Below, one piece after another: positions 46,342-54,694 of a stretch of 64,000 nt of DNA (the stretch's first letter is position 1; each line of letters opens with the position of its first letter). The DNA comes from Shewanella metallivivens (GTDB lineage: Bacteria > Pseudomonadota > Gammaproteobacteria > Enterobacterales > Shewanellaceae), in contig NZ_JAQQPZ010000001.1 in NCBI RefSeq assembly GCF_028750675.1, positions 1 through 64,000 of the forward strand. Reading direction: 5' to 3'. The notes beneath the pieces are model-generated. The model was not told where the DNA came from. It ran no database searches and was given only the letters and a program-made list of their open reading frames with translations. The translations under genes were made by a program, and so were the position numbers.

Positions 46342-47346
46342 CTATAACGAGCTTTGCATTACTCTGTGAGCAAATTCCGCTGGGCCGGCTAAAATCGCCC
46401 GGCCTACCGCCACTAAATCCACTTGCTTGGTGGCTAAAATGGTTTCGATGTAATCTACGCTTTCAATACCGCCAACACCTATAACCGCCGCAGTGGTTTT
46501 GCCGGTTAACGGCGCGGCATCTTCAACTAAAAAGCCTTCGCCGCGTTTATCTTTAGGGCGATTCCAGCCGCCAATACCGGACGATACATTGAGTATTTCA
46601 ACGCCCGCAGCCACTAACCATTGGCTTATTTGTGCCATGTCTGCATGAGATAACCCGCCCGGGTAGCCATCTTGCCCCGGAATACGGGTCATTACCGCTA
46701 ATCTCGGTGCCAGTTGTTTAATGTGAGTCACAATTTCAATTAATATTCTGGCGCGGTTTTCAAGCTTACCGCCGTAAATGTCTTCACGTTGGTTGGTTAA
46801 TGGCGATAACCACTGATTAATGCCGTAACCGTGAGCACAATGGATTTCAACTAAATCAAAACCAGCTTTGTCTGCACGTATAGCCGCTGCCACAAAATCT
46901 TGTTGCCACTGTTTAATATCGTCCATTGTCATGGCCCGTGGGGTGGGTAATACACGGTCGTATGCGGGCACCGTAATGCCAGAGGGCCCCATGATATCAC
47001 TGCTAATGCCTGCGCTGTCTTTGCCACCGCAATGGGTAATTTGTAATCCTGTTTTAACGCCAGCATTATGCAGTGTTGTGGCTATCTGGGTTAATCCTGG
47101 TAAACATGCGTCATCGTGGGCACCGAGCTGGTTAGCTTCACTGCGCCCTGCCAAATTAACATGGCTGTATTCAACCATCACAAGGCCCGCACCTGATTGA
47201 GCAAGATGATGATAATGCGCAATGGTGGTGGGCGTAGCTAAGCCATTTTCGTCCGCGGTTTGTGATGCCATGGGCGGTACCACTAAACGGTTTTTAAGGG
47301 TTAATCCGCTGGTTAAGGTTAATGGAGTAAAGCGCAGTGCAGTCAT
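46342..47346 (-). CDS. NADH:flavin oxidoreductase, Old Yellow Enzyme family
   Basis: This FMN-dependent ene-reductase-like TIM-barrel protein has 334 residues. It shows LKNRLVVPPMASQTADENG at the N-terminus, FDLVEIHCAHGYGINQWLSP with the NQREDIYGG loop, and GVGGIESVDY and VAVGRAIL near the C-terminal phosphate site. It lacks the C-terminal FAD/NAD domains and iron-sulfur cysteines of 2,4-dienoyl-CoA reductase. The substrate is unknown; typical members reduce alpha,beta-unsaturated carbonyls. The LysE gene starts close upstream in the same direction (8 bp gap), suggesting an operon. Confidence 0.9.
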   Translation of the reverse strand: MTALRFTPLTLTSGLTLKNRLVVPPMASQTADENGLATPTTIAHYHHLAQSGAGLVMVEYSHVNLAGRSEANQLGAHDDACLPGLTQIATTLHNAGVKTGLQITHCGGKDSAGISSDIMGPSGITVPAYDRVLPTPRAMTMDDIKQWQQDFVAAAIRADKAGFDLVEIHCAHGYGINQWLSPLTNQREDIYGGKLENRARILIEIVTHIKQLAPRLAVMTRIPGQDGYPGGLSHADMAQISQWLVAAGVEILNVSSGIGGWNRPKDKRGEGFLVEDAAPLTGKTTAAVIGVGGIESVDYIETILATKQVDLVAVGRAILAGPAEFAHRVMQSSL

Positions 47347-47354
47347 TGAAAATC

Positions 47355-47969
47355 CTATAGGGTAATGGCAACCAAGATACCTGCTAGCAGCATGATACAG
47401 CCAGCAGTACGATTAATCATAATGGCAGCTTTAGTTGAGCTAAACACTCTCTTGGCACTCGATGCCAAGTATGCATAAACAAGGTTTGCTGAACCAAAAG
47501 CACCAGTGGCGATGGTTAAAATAATGATGACATCCAAGAAGCTGACTTGAGTCATAGGTACAAATGCCGGGAAAAAGCTCACATAAAAAATCAGCGCTTT
47601 AGGGTTTCCTAACGTGATTACGATGCCAGTGAAAACATTTTTAGTAAAACTGGCTTTGGCCGTATCCACAAGTTGGATGCCATGTGCTGTTGCGCGCAAC
47701 ATACTTAAACCAAGCCAACACAAATACAACGCGCTGGCGTATTTAATCAGTTCAAATGCTGGTCCCATTGCCTGAGCGATGGCAGCTAAACCAAACAAGG
47801 CTAATAAAATATACAAAAAGTCGCCAAGCAATACGCCAAGTGTTAACGCTGCGCCATGCATAAAGCCATTTGAGAATGATCGTGACACCACCGCAAATAC
47901 CGCAGGCCCAGGGACAATAGCCAAAATAACCATGGTAAAAAATAACGCGATAATCTGTTGGTAAGCCAT
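47355..47969 (-). CDS. LysE/RhtB-family exporter
   Basis: This is a small inner-membrane exporter of 204 residues with about six hydrophobic segments. The family start region VPGPAVFAVVSRSFSNGFMHG and the LGVLLGDFLYILLALFGLAA segment are clear, as is TLGNPKALIFYVSFFPAF. Members export amino acids or related small molecules; the substrate is not predictable here. It lies 8 bp before the oxidoreductase gene and is divergent from the DTW gene. Confidence 0.9.
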   Translation of the reverse strand: MAYQQIIALFFTMVILAIVPGPAVFAVVSRSFSNGFMHGAALTLGVLLGDFLYILLALFGLAAIAQAMGPAFELIKYASALYLCWLGLSMLRATAHGIQLVDTAKASFTKNVFTGIVITLGNPKALIFYVSFFPAFVPMTQVSFLDVIIILTIATGAFGSANLVYAYLASSAKRVFSSTKAAIMINRTAGCIMLLAGILVAITL

Positions 47970-48189
47970 GAATTGTCGTTAAATACGGTGTAGGAACATT
48001 CGGGCGATTATATCGTAAGTTGATACAGAAAATGGCGCGATAAACTATCAATTGTGTAATCCATTATGTCTAAAAATAAGAGTGTCTAAAAATAAAAGCG
48101 TCTGAAAATAAGAGTGTCAGAAAATAACAGGGGAGATGTGCTACATTGTGTGTTAATTCAAGCCGATAGCCATTTTTGCAAGGAATGTT

Positions 48190-48690
48190 GTGCAGTTTAT
48201 TTTATTAACCCATCCAAGAGAGCGGCTTCGTGCCACCAATACCGGCCAATTAGTGTTACAAGCATTAGGTGAACGCGCTCAAGTGATTGAATGGCATCGC
48301 AAACAGCCAGATGCGGCATTACTTGCAGCAATTGAGGCTGGACGTGTGGGGGTGGTGTTCCCAACCGATGAACCGCTAAATCTGACTGTCGACTCTGCTG
48401 GAGATTTACAAGCGTCCACACAAGAGTGTGCGCCGCCTTTTGACTATTTACTGTTGATTGACGCCACCTGGCAAGAAGCCCGTAAAATGTATAATCAAAG
48501 CCCATATCTTAAAAGCTTAGTGAAAGTGGGATTACAGCCAACACATGCCTCTATTTATCCCTTAAGGCGAAATCAACTTGAGGGCGGGTTATGCACCGCA
48601 GAGTGCGTGGCGTTATTGCTTGAAAAAGCCGGAGAGCTTGAATTAGCGCAGCAATTAATTGAAAGCTTAATGGTGTTTATCAAGCGCTAG
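48190..48690 (+). CDS. DTW-domain protein (TapT-like), short form
   Basis: DTW proteins such as E. coli TapT transfer an aminocarboxypropyl group from SAM to uridine in tRNA. The 166 residues show LTHPRERLRATNTGQLVLQAL, the DTW-type motif as LLLIDATWQEARKMYNQSPYLKSL without the first T position conserved, and GLCTAECVALLL. The N-terminal zinc-binding cysteines of TapT are absent and are not found upstream in frame, so this is the shorter family branch. GTG 48190 has AAGGAA about 5 bases upstream. Confidence 0.82.
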   Translation: MQFILLTHPRERLRATNTGQLVLQALGERAQVIEWHRKQPDAALLAAIEAGRVGVVFPTDEPLNLTVDSAGDLQASTQECAPPFDYLLLIDATWQEARKMYNQSPYLKSLVKVGLQPTHASIYPLRRNQLEGGLCTAECVALLLEKAGELELAQQLIESLMVFIKR

Positions 48691-48728
48691 TTTACCCTTT
48701 ATGAACTGCCTTCTCAGCGCGGCGTGAT

Positions 48729-49451
48729 TTACTGAAAATCGATAAATATATTGGCGGTAAGGCGACCGGTTTGTGGGTTGGCATCGATGTCGGTTTTTGA
48801 ATCCACTAGGGTTGAGTGCAGCAAGTTGCCGGGGTAAATCACTACACGATTTGGCCGATATTCTACTTGGTGAAACAGAGTGTAATGTTTATTGCTGGCA
48901 ACACAATAGCGCGGACTTGTTTGGGTTATGTGATCCACAAAAGGTTGGGCCTGGGTAAAATATGAGTCAATGTTGTCGTTATTAATCCGCTCAAAACCGC
49001 TGCTATTGTGCCTAAAAAAACCTGTGTTGCCATGGGGGCCGTCATTAAGGTAATGCAATATGGCAAAATAATACGGGTTAGGTGTGTCAAAGTGTGGCAA
49101 ACATTGCAGAGGTACTAGGTCTTTTTCCTGAGTATCAATGAGCGAAAATACCCCTTGTTGCGGTTTTAAACGCCGAGTTGTTGGTATGCGATACACGTCG
49201 TAAATAAGCTGAAATACTGCGTTAAGCACATCGATAATATACTGCCTTGGCAAAGCGGTGCGCTGACCGGGATAAAATGAGCTTTTATCCCTTATAAATT
49301 GGCTGTCATTAATGCCGATATCAATTAGCTCAGAAACATCACCGGCAAAGTTATCAATGATGATAACCGGTGTTTGTTGTTGGCCAATCAACTGCACCTT
49401 GGGCACAATTTGATTGACCTGTATTAGCGGTTGAGTTGCTTGTAACGACAT
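48729..49451 (-). CDS. DUF6445-like protein, probable 2-oxoglutarate/Fe oxygenase fold
   Basis: The 240 residues contain LPHFDTPNPYYFAILHYLND, with an HxD pair and a following NTGFFRHNSSG. Later come YPGNLLHSTL and RLTANIFIDF, giving a distal His and Arg as in 2-oxoglutarate/Fe(II) dioxygenases. This fold assignment is my inference; the family name is from memory of halogenase neighbourhoods. ATG 49451 is 7 bp after the halogenase stop, so it is likely the last gene of the halogenase operon. An in-frame ATG at 49526 would overlap that gene by 68 bp. Confidence 0.75.
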   Translation of the reverse strand: MSLQATQPLIQVNQIVPKVQLIGQQQTPVIIIDNFAGDVSELIDIGINDSQFIRDKSSFYPGQRTALPRQYIIDVLNAVFQLIYDVYRIPTTRRLKPQQGVFSLIDTQEKDLVPLQCLPHFDTPNPYYFAILHYLNDGPHGNTGFFRHNSSGFERINNDNIDSYFTQAQPFVDHITQTSPRYCVASNKHYTLFHQVEYRPNRVVIYPGNLLHSTLVDSKTDIDANPQTGRLTANIFIDFQ

Positions 49452-49458
49452 GGTCAGC

Positions 49459-50952
49459 TTAGCCTTGCATCGCCGTTGACTTGCAATAGTGTTGCACAAA
49501 GTCATGATGCGCTGGCAGGGTGTCAACTTTGCGTTTTACCGTGGCTTTAATGTTATTCAAAAAGCTTTGCAACTCAGCAGGCTCCATTAAATCGACAATC
49601 GGGTGATACTCTTTGGGCATTAAGCCTTGGCCCATCATGACCTGGATCCACGAGCTTTCGCCAAACAGTTCATTACCATACTTGTACACTTTGCCAGATT
49701 GACTGAACATATCAATACGATGCTGTAATGAGGCAGGGATTGGCATGTTTTTGCAGTAGCGCCAAAAACGACTGTCCTCACGGTCGGTAACCTTATAATG
49801 CAAAATAATAAAGTCGCGTATGTTGTCCATTTCTATTTTGGTTTGTTGGTTAAATTCATCCACGTCAGCCTGAATGACGCCATTAGCCGGAAACAGTTGC
49901 AGTAAACGCACAATACTGCGCTGGATCATGTGAATGCTGGTGGACTCTAGTGGCTCTAAAAAACCTGCTGATAAGCCAACCGCAACACAGTTTTTGTTCC
50001 AATGTTGGCGACGTGTACCGGTTTTAAATTTAATTACCCGTGGCTGATTAATGGGGGCGCCTTCAATGTTGTTAAGCAGTAACTCGGTCGCATCAGCATC
50101 CGAAATATATTTGCTGCAAAACACCAGGCCATTACCTGTGCGGGTTTGCAGCGGAATACGCCATTGCCAGCCCGATTGATGCGCAATTGAGCGAGTATAA
50201 GGAGTAGGTTGTTGTACCGCTTCGGTTTGTACCGCAATGGCACTGTCGCACGGTAACCAATGACTCCAATCTTCAAAGCCTGTATTTAAGGTTTGTTCAA
50301 TTAATAGGGCTCTAAATCCGGTACAGTCAATGAATAAATCGCCCTCAACGAGCTCGCCACTTTCAAGTTTTAGCGCTTTAATATTGCCAGAGTCATCATG
50401 CTGTAATACATCGGCAATTTTACCTTCTATGCGTGTCATACCGTGGTGTTCGGCAAATTTGCGTAAGAATTTGGCGTATAAACTGGCATCCATATGGTAG
50501 GCATGGTTGTAATCTTGGTTGGGTAATACCGCAAAACGGCCCTGGCGTGCGGCTAAATGCTCAGTGCAGTAATCGCCTATCTCACTGACCATGTTTTGCT
50601 GCTTGCCTTTAAGCCAAAAATGCTGAAAGCCACACGCCCAGCAGTCTTTGCCTAAAAATCCAAAGGAATGCAAATAGTCTTTGTTGACGTCATGCCAGTT
50701 TTCAAACTGGATCCCCAGCTTAAACGTGGCATTGGTGGCGGCCATCACATCTTGTTCTTTTAAGCCTAATAATCGATGAAAAATATGCAGAGTAGGGATG
50801 GTCGCTTCACCTACGCCGACAGTGCCAATATCGTCAGACTCAACTAATACAATATCAAGGTTTTTGCCCATCAGTTTGCTAAACGCAGCTGCAGCCATCC
50901 AACCTGCAGTACCGCCGCCAGCGATAACAACTTTTTTGATTGATTTATTCAT
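49459..50952 (-). CDS. flavin-dependent halogenase family protein B
   Basis: This is an FADH2-dependent halogenase-like protein of 497 residues. The FAD-binding GGGTAGWMAAAA is at about 11-22. A lysine sits in NATFKLGIQF, at the place of catalytic K79 of PrnA. The family signature WxWxIP is intact (SGWQWRIPL), and the GFLEPLESTSI segment keeps the Glu-Ser pair of the active site. Members of this branch occur next to TonB receptors; some related enzymes brominate indoles, but the native substrate is unknown. It is 36 bp after the JmjC-like gene. Confidence 0.88.
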   Translation of the reverse strand: MNKSIKKVVIAGGGTAGWMAAAAFSKLMGKNLDIVLVESDDIGTVGVGEATIPTLHIFHRLLGLKEQDVMAATNATFKLGIQFENWHDVNKDYLHSFGFLGKDCWACGFQHFWLKGKQQNMVSEIGDYCTEHLAARQGRFAVLPNQDYNHAYHMDASLYAKFLRKFAEHHGMTRIEGKIADVLQHDDSGNIKALKLESGELVEGDLFIDCTGFRALLIEQTLNTGFEDWSHWLPCDSAIAVQTEAVQQPTPYTRSIAHQSGWQWRIPLQTRTGNGLVFCSKYISDADATELLLNNIEGAPINQPRVIKFKTGTRRQHWNKNCVAVGLSAGFLEPLESTSIHMIQRSIVRLLQLFPANGVIQADVDEFNQQTKIEMDNIRDFIILHYKVTDREDSRFWRYCKNMPIPASLQHRIDMFSQSGKVYKYGNELFGESSWIQVMMGQGLMPKEYHPIVDLMEPAELQSFLNNIKATVKRKVDTLPAHHDFVQHYCKSTAMQG

Positions 50953-50988
50953 CTTGGGCTTCCTGTTTAATATTTGCTGTGTTCAGCA

Positions 50989-52008
50989 TTATCGTTTTAA
51001 TTTATTGATTAAATCTGCGCGTAACTTACGTGCATTTAACTCATCTAATGGTTTAGTTAACATGCCTTTCGCATTCTGTGGAATATAGCTATCGTCTACG
51101 TCATCATGTTCAAAAATATAATGATCAAAAATGGCCTTCCACGCTTGTCGTTGCGCCTTTGGCAATGAGCGTAGGCTTAACATGCTATGCAATAATGCGT
51201 TATTAGGGCGACCTAAATACCCTGGAGTGTCACGCCACCAGTGGGTAATAAGCACATTAATATCGTCAATGCCGCGTACGTGGTGCCACCACATACTGGG
51301 AATAAATAGCACATCACCGGGGGTTAACTCAGCGGTTAATGACGCATCTAACGCCTGCTGGAACTTAGGAAAACGCTCAAAATCTGGTTTTTCAAAATCA
51401 ACCATGCTGATATCTTGCCCACCTGGAGCAAACTCCATTGGACCAACATACAGGTTGCTGATTTGTTCAGGTGGAAACAGGGTAAAAGTGCGTTGACCCA
51501 CCACGTTACAGGCTAGGTTTAGCGGAAAATCAAAATGAGCAGCAACCTTTGTTTTATTGCCTAACCAAATGCTGGTCAGTGGATTGATAGGGTGTAAGTT
51601 CAGGCTGTTTTGCTCACCAAGGCCGGGCAGGCATTGATGAATGTCGGTGGAGCCCATGTATATGCCGGCAGGATTAGTACTGGCGTTTTCTTGCTGTAAG
51701 CGCGCTAATAGCTGGTTGAAATCAAGGCGGCCGGCCTGGTAATTAAAACCATCGAGCTGCTGATTGTAAAACACTCGTCCTTGTTGCTCTGGCGGCAGGT
51801 AATAGGCGGTAACGGCAGAACCTTGATAAAACTGGCTTAAATAGTCTAATGCTTTGTCGGGTGAGTCGAGTCCTGCTTGCACTAAAGGCCAATGACGGCA
51901 CAAACCTTTAAATACCATGGGTTTGTCGGCTTGTTCTATGTGCGTCATGACTTGCGATAACGTCCAATCGTAGACGCAGTCGACGGCTGTTAATGTGTCA
52001 TCGGACAT
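50989..52008 (-). CDS. cupin-like/JmjC-type Fe(II) oxygenase
   Basis: A cupin_8/JmjC domain fills most of the 339 residues: KPMVFKGLCRHWPLV at the start, the iron-site HxD in KVAAHFDFPLNLACNVVG, RTFTLFPPEQISNLY, then the distal His in FIPSMWWHHVRGID. Such proteins hydroxylate proteins, peptides or small molecules with 2-oxoglutarate. ATG 52008 is preferred because AGGAG lies 8 bases upstream; ATG 52035 would overlap the SapC-like gene by 14 bp. It sits between the two halogenase genes. Confidence 0.85.
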   Translation of the reverse strand: MSDDTLTAVDCVYDWTLSQVMTHIEQADKPMVFKGLCRHWPLVQAGLDSPDKALDYLSQFYQGSAVTAYYLPPEQQGRVFYNQQLDGFNYQAGRLDFNQLLARLQQENASTNPAGIYMGSTDIHQCLPGLGEQNSLNLHPINPLTSIWLGNKTKVAAHFDFPLNLACNVVGQRTFTLFPPEQISNLYVGPMEFAPGGQDISMVDFEKPDFERFPKFQQALDASLTAELTPGDVLFIPSMWWHHVRGIDDINVLITHWWRDTPGYLGRPNNALLHSMLSLRSLPKAQRQAWKAIFDHYIFEHDDVDDSYIPQNAKGMLTKPLDELNARKLRADLINKLKR

Positions 52009-52021
52009 CAGCAGGGCTCCT

Positions 52022-52744
52022 TTAGCCTTGAGCATTTTTAAGGTTAAGTAAATCGCGCACTTTGCTTTGTGATGCCAGTGCCATGTATATGGCCTGTAAG
52101 TAACCCTGTTGATGTAGTTTTGCTAATGCGTCTGCAGATAATTCGGCTAATGTATTTTCGTTAATGGTGTAAAAACCAATCATTTGATGCTTTTTACCGT
52201 TGTCGAGTTCGATATCTAAAGTGAAAGACTCAAGCAACTCATGCTCAATGAGCGCATCAATAAAACGTTGGCTGTCGATAAGCCCATGGTGAATAATTTC
52301 TAGCATTTCACCGACTTCATCTAATAATGGGGTGTTACCGCCGTAAGGCAAAAACAGCGATTCGCCTTCAGTTTGGCTGACTCTTGGGTGGTCTAAATCG
52401 ATATGAATAACCCGTTGTAGGCGCTCAACCCCATCTTCACGCACGGTTTGTTGGCCAATTAAAAAGGGTTGGCGACGTACACTGAGCGGCACATAAGAGG
52501 CGCTCCAGCCGGCATCTGATAAAAACAGGTTTTCATTTTGCGCAAAGCCAAACAGTGCCATTGAATAAAACTGTCCGGTAGCTGAGTCTTTGTGAAAGAA
52601 AATAGGATAGTGAGCCTGAATGCTGCGAAATTCTTGCGGGAAAGTCACGCTGAACCACACATTGTCGCCCAAAGCGGCTGAGCGGTTGGAGTTTACCTTT
52701 AAGTCTTTATGGTCGATGCTGTTCAATAATACGTGTTGGCTCAT
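52022..52744 (-). CDS. SapC-family protein
   Basis: The 240-residue protein resembles SapC-like proteins found beside TonB receptors and halogenases (HKDLKVNSNRSAALGD, YPIFFHKDSATGQFYSMALFGF, then a helical C-terminus). No catalytic motif or signal peptide is visible. The name comes from a surface-layer-associated gene in other bacteria, and its biochemical function is unknown. It follows halogenase A by 92 bp and is directly followed by the JmjC-like gene, so it is part of the same operon. Confidence 0.82.
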   Translation of the reverse strand: MSQHVLLNSIDHKDLKVNSNRSAALGDNVWFSVTFPQEFRSIQAHYPIFFHKDSATGQFYSMALFGFAQNENLFLSDAGWSASYVPLSVRRQPFLIGQQTVREDGVERLQRVIHIDLDHPRVSQTEGESLFLPYGGNTPLLDEVGEMLEIIHHGLIDSQRFIDALIEHELLESFTLDIELDNGKKHQMIGFYTINENTLAELSADALAKLHQQGYLQAIYMALASQSKVRDLLNLKNAQG

Positions 52745-52836
52745 GTTGATGTCCTATCTTATTCGTTCAAATACAGTATGTTGTTATGGTTTTTGTAGAT
52801 GATTTTGCTGGTTTAATCTGCTTGTTTAAAAAGTCT

Positions 52837-54420
52837 CTAAAGCTTAGGAAACCCATATTGGGCCACTTTATCTAATAAAGCACGGTTAGTCGGTAAGCTT
52901 TTACTCAATGCCTGAGTACGCTGTTGGTTATCGTTAAATAATCGTTGTGCCAGTTGCAACTGAGACGGTTTAACATGGCTTGGTAACTGAGTTTGAAAGC
53001 CCATCCCATAAAGCACATATTGAAAACTGGCGGCAGGGAAGAGCGCCTCTTTATAGCTAATGTCATGCTGGCTTGGCGCCTGGTAACGCCATAATTCAAG
53101 CTGTGCCTGTAAGCGTTCGGGTATTGAACTGCTGTCACGATGGTCGCGCCAATAAGCATCGGCCTCACGCTGGCTAATAACATAATGCAGCTTTAAAAAG
53201 TCGATAATTTGTTGCCAATGCTGCTGATAACGTAAGTTGACTCGTTCAGCTATGGTGCCCATTACCTGGCGATTAGGCGGTAATTGCTGCGCTAATGTAG
53301 ACGCTGTCCACTCAATTAACGCTAGGGCTGAAGCTTCTAATGGTTCGATAAATCCTGCGGCCATACCAATGGCAATACAATTGTTTTGCCAGCATTTTGC
53401 ATGATATCCCGGATTGATATTGAGTTTGCGTGGCTCAAGTTGTGAGACGAGTTGATTACTGTTGCCGTTGGCCGTTAAGTAATCTCGTAGTACTTGTTCT
53501 GCTTGGTTGTCATTACTGTGGCTTGATGAATACACATAACCAACCCCTTTGCGGGTAGGTAAGCCTATATCCCAGATCCAACCATTTGGCTGCGCGGTTG
53601 AGTGAGTACAAGAGGCAATCGCGGTTGCAGGGTCTTCATAAGGCACTTGTACAGCTAAAGCGCTGTCGTTAAACAGCACTGACTTTTGGCATAAAAACGG
53701 TACTTGTAAATGCTCGCCTAGTAGTAATGACTTAACGCCAGTACAGTCAATAAATAGTTGCCCGTTTATTTCGCCGTGTTGTTGGGTGATAAGTTTTTCA
53801 ATGTCACCTTGCTCGTTACTTACAATATGTTCGACATGATCGCGAATATGAGTCACACCTAGCTTTTGCGTACAATGCTCGAAGAGTAACTGACTGAATT
53901 TGCCCGCATTGAGATGATAACCATAATTGTTTTGAAAATGATATTGTGCCGAAGAAATGGTTTTGGGCGCTAAACCGAGTTGTGATAATACTTCTTGGCT
54001 ACTTACGGCCTGGGCAAAGCTGACTTGCTGTGCGTGAGGTAACCAAAATGGGCATAAATCGAGTTCTTGATGGCCATGAGGCAAGCTAAAAGGATGTAAA
54101 TAACTGTTTGATTGAGTTGTGTTTGTATCAAAACGCCAATGAATAAATCGAGAGCCTTGTTTAAAGCTGGCATCACAACGGCGAATAAAGTCATTTTCAT
54201 CGATGCCTATTTTGCTCAAGGTTGAGCGCATTGAAGGCCAAGTACCTTCACCTACACCAATGGTGGCTACATCGGGCGATTCAATTAAGGTAATGTTGAG
54301 TTTTGGCGCGTTAGCCAATACGCCCTTGTCGACATTATGCTCAGCCGCCAGTAACCCTGCGGTGATCCAACCGGCGGTGCCGCCACCTACAATGACGATT
54401 TGGGTGATTGGTTTTTGCAT
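52837..54420 (-). CDS. flavin-dependent halogenase family protein A (atypical active site)
   Basis: The 527 residues carry the FAD loop GGGTAGWITAGLLAA, GVGEGTWPSMRSTLS and a lysine in DASFKQGSRF at the place of catalytic K79 of PrnA. Two family landmarks differ. WxWxIP reads GWIWDIGLP, with Gly at the proline position. The EPLES motif reads GFIEPLEASALAL, with Ala where active halogenases have Ser. It may be a halogenase of altered activity or another flavin enzyme. It is the first gene after the TonB receptor, with a 274-bp gap holding a 10-bp inverted repeat. Confidence 0.87.
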   Translation of the reverse strand: MQKPITQIVIVGGGTAGWITAGLLAAEHNVDKGVLANAPKLNITLIESPDVATIGVGEGTWPSMRSTLSKIGIDENDFIRRCDASFKQGSRFIHWRFDTNTTQSNSYLHPFSLPHGHQELDLCPFWLPHAQQVSFAQAVSSQEVLSQLGLAPKTISSAQYHFQNNYGYHLNAGKFSQLLFEHCTQKLGVTHIRDHVEHIVSNEQGDIEKLITQQHGEINGQLFIDCTGVKSLLLGEHLQVPFLCQKSVLFNDSALAVQVPYEDPATAIASCTHSTAQPNGWIWDIGLPTRKGVGYVYSSSHSNDNQAEQVLRDYLTANGNSNQLVSQLEPRKLNINPGYHAKCWQNNCIAIGMAAGFIEPLEASALALIEWTASTLAQQLPPNRQVMGTIAERVNLRYQQHWQQIIDFLKLHYVISQREADAYWRDHRDSSSIPERLQAQLELWRYQAPSQHDISYKEALFPAASFQYVLYGMGFQTQLPSHVKPSQLQLAQRLFNDNQQRTQALSKSLPTNRALLDKVAQYGFPKL

Positions 54421-54464
54421 AATATCTACCTACGCTTTGGGCGTTATTGTTATTTTAAGTGTTC

Positions 54465-54496
54465 TATGATGTTTTATTCGCATCAGAAACATCATA
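54465..54496. promoter_or_regulatory. 10-bp inverted repeat upstream of halogenase A
   Basis: TATGATGTTT (54465-54474) and AAACATCATA (54487-54496) form a perfect 10-bp inverted repeat with a 12-base spacer, 45-76 bp upstream of the halogenase A start codon. It could be an operator for an unknown regulator or a 5'-UTR hairpin. It does not match the LacI-type palindrome found further right. Confidence 0.5.
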
Positions 54497-54638
54497 AGTA
54501 GAATTTTGTAAAATGTAATCTGTTTCAGTGATTTGTTTTGCAGGCTAAGCGATTTATCCGCAAACAAAAATAGTAACGTCCTTGTTACTCAATATAAAGA
54601 GGTGGTAAAGTTTGCTCACCTCAACGACCTAAATAGAG

Positions 54639-54686
54639 CTTGATGCTTCCCGTTAACACAAGGGGAAACGGGATAACATCAAGTTA
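54639..54686 (-). terminator. imperfect hairpin after TonB-dependent receptor
   Basis: CTTGATG with CATCAAG, and TCCCGTT with AACGGGA, form a long interrupted stem just past the receptor stop codon. There is no T-run, so it may be a processing or partial-termination structure allowing read-through to the halogenase genes. Confidence 0.4.
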
Positions 54687-54694
54687 AATACAAC

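Larger units (their letters stand above)
45724..46347 (+). pseudogene. small gene apparently split by a MITE
   Basis: A TTG start at 45724 with GAGG 8 bases upstream opens a frame with MYYKRGSGAPRSRRGNR and EQVFAELHRHPEKIAIVRH. It stops at 45913-45915, exactly where the repeat begins. Immediately after the repeat, the same coordinate frame (46186-46347) reads TAIDRLLLVFEDNDDIELL, then YRQVMSDDIGQRVRRYPLIF and a normal stop. The second part has no start codon near its beginning. The simplest reading is one gene of about 115 residues interrupted by the insertion. The family is unknown, and the left half may still be expressed as a 63-residue protein. Confidence 0.5.
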
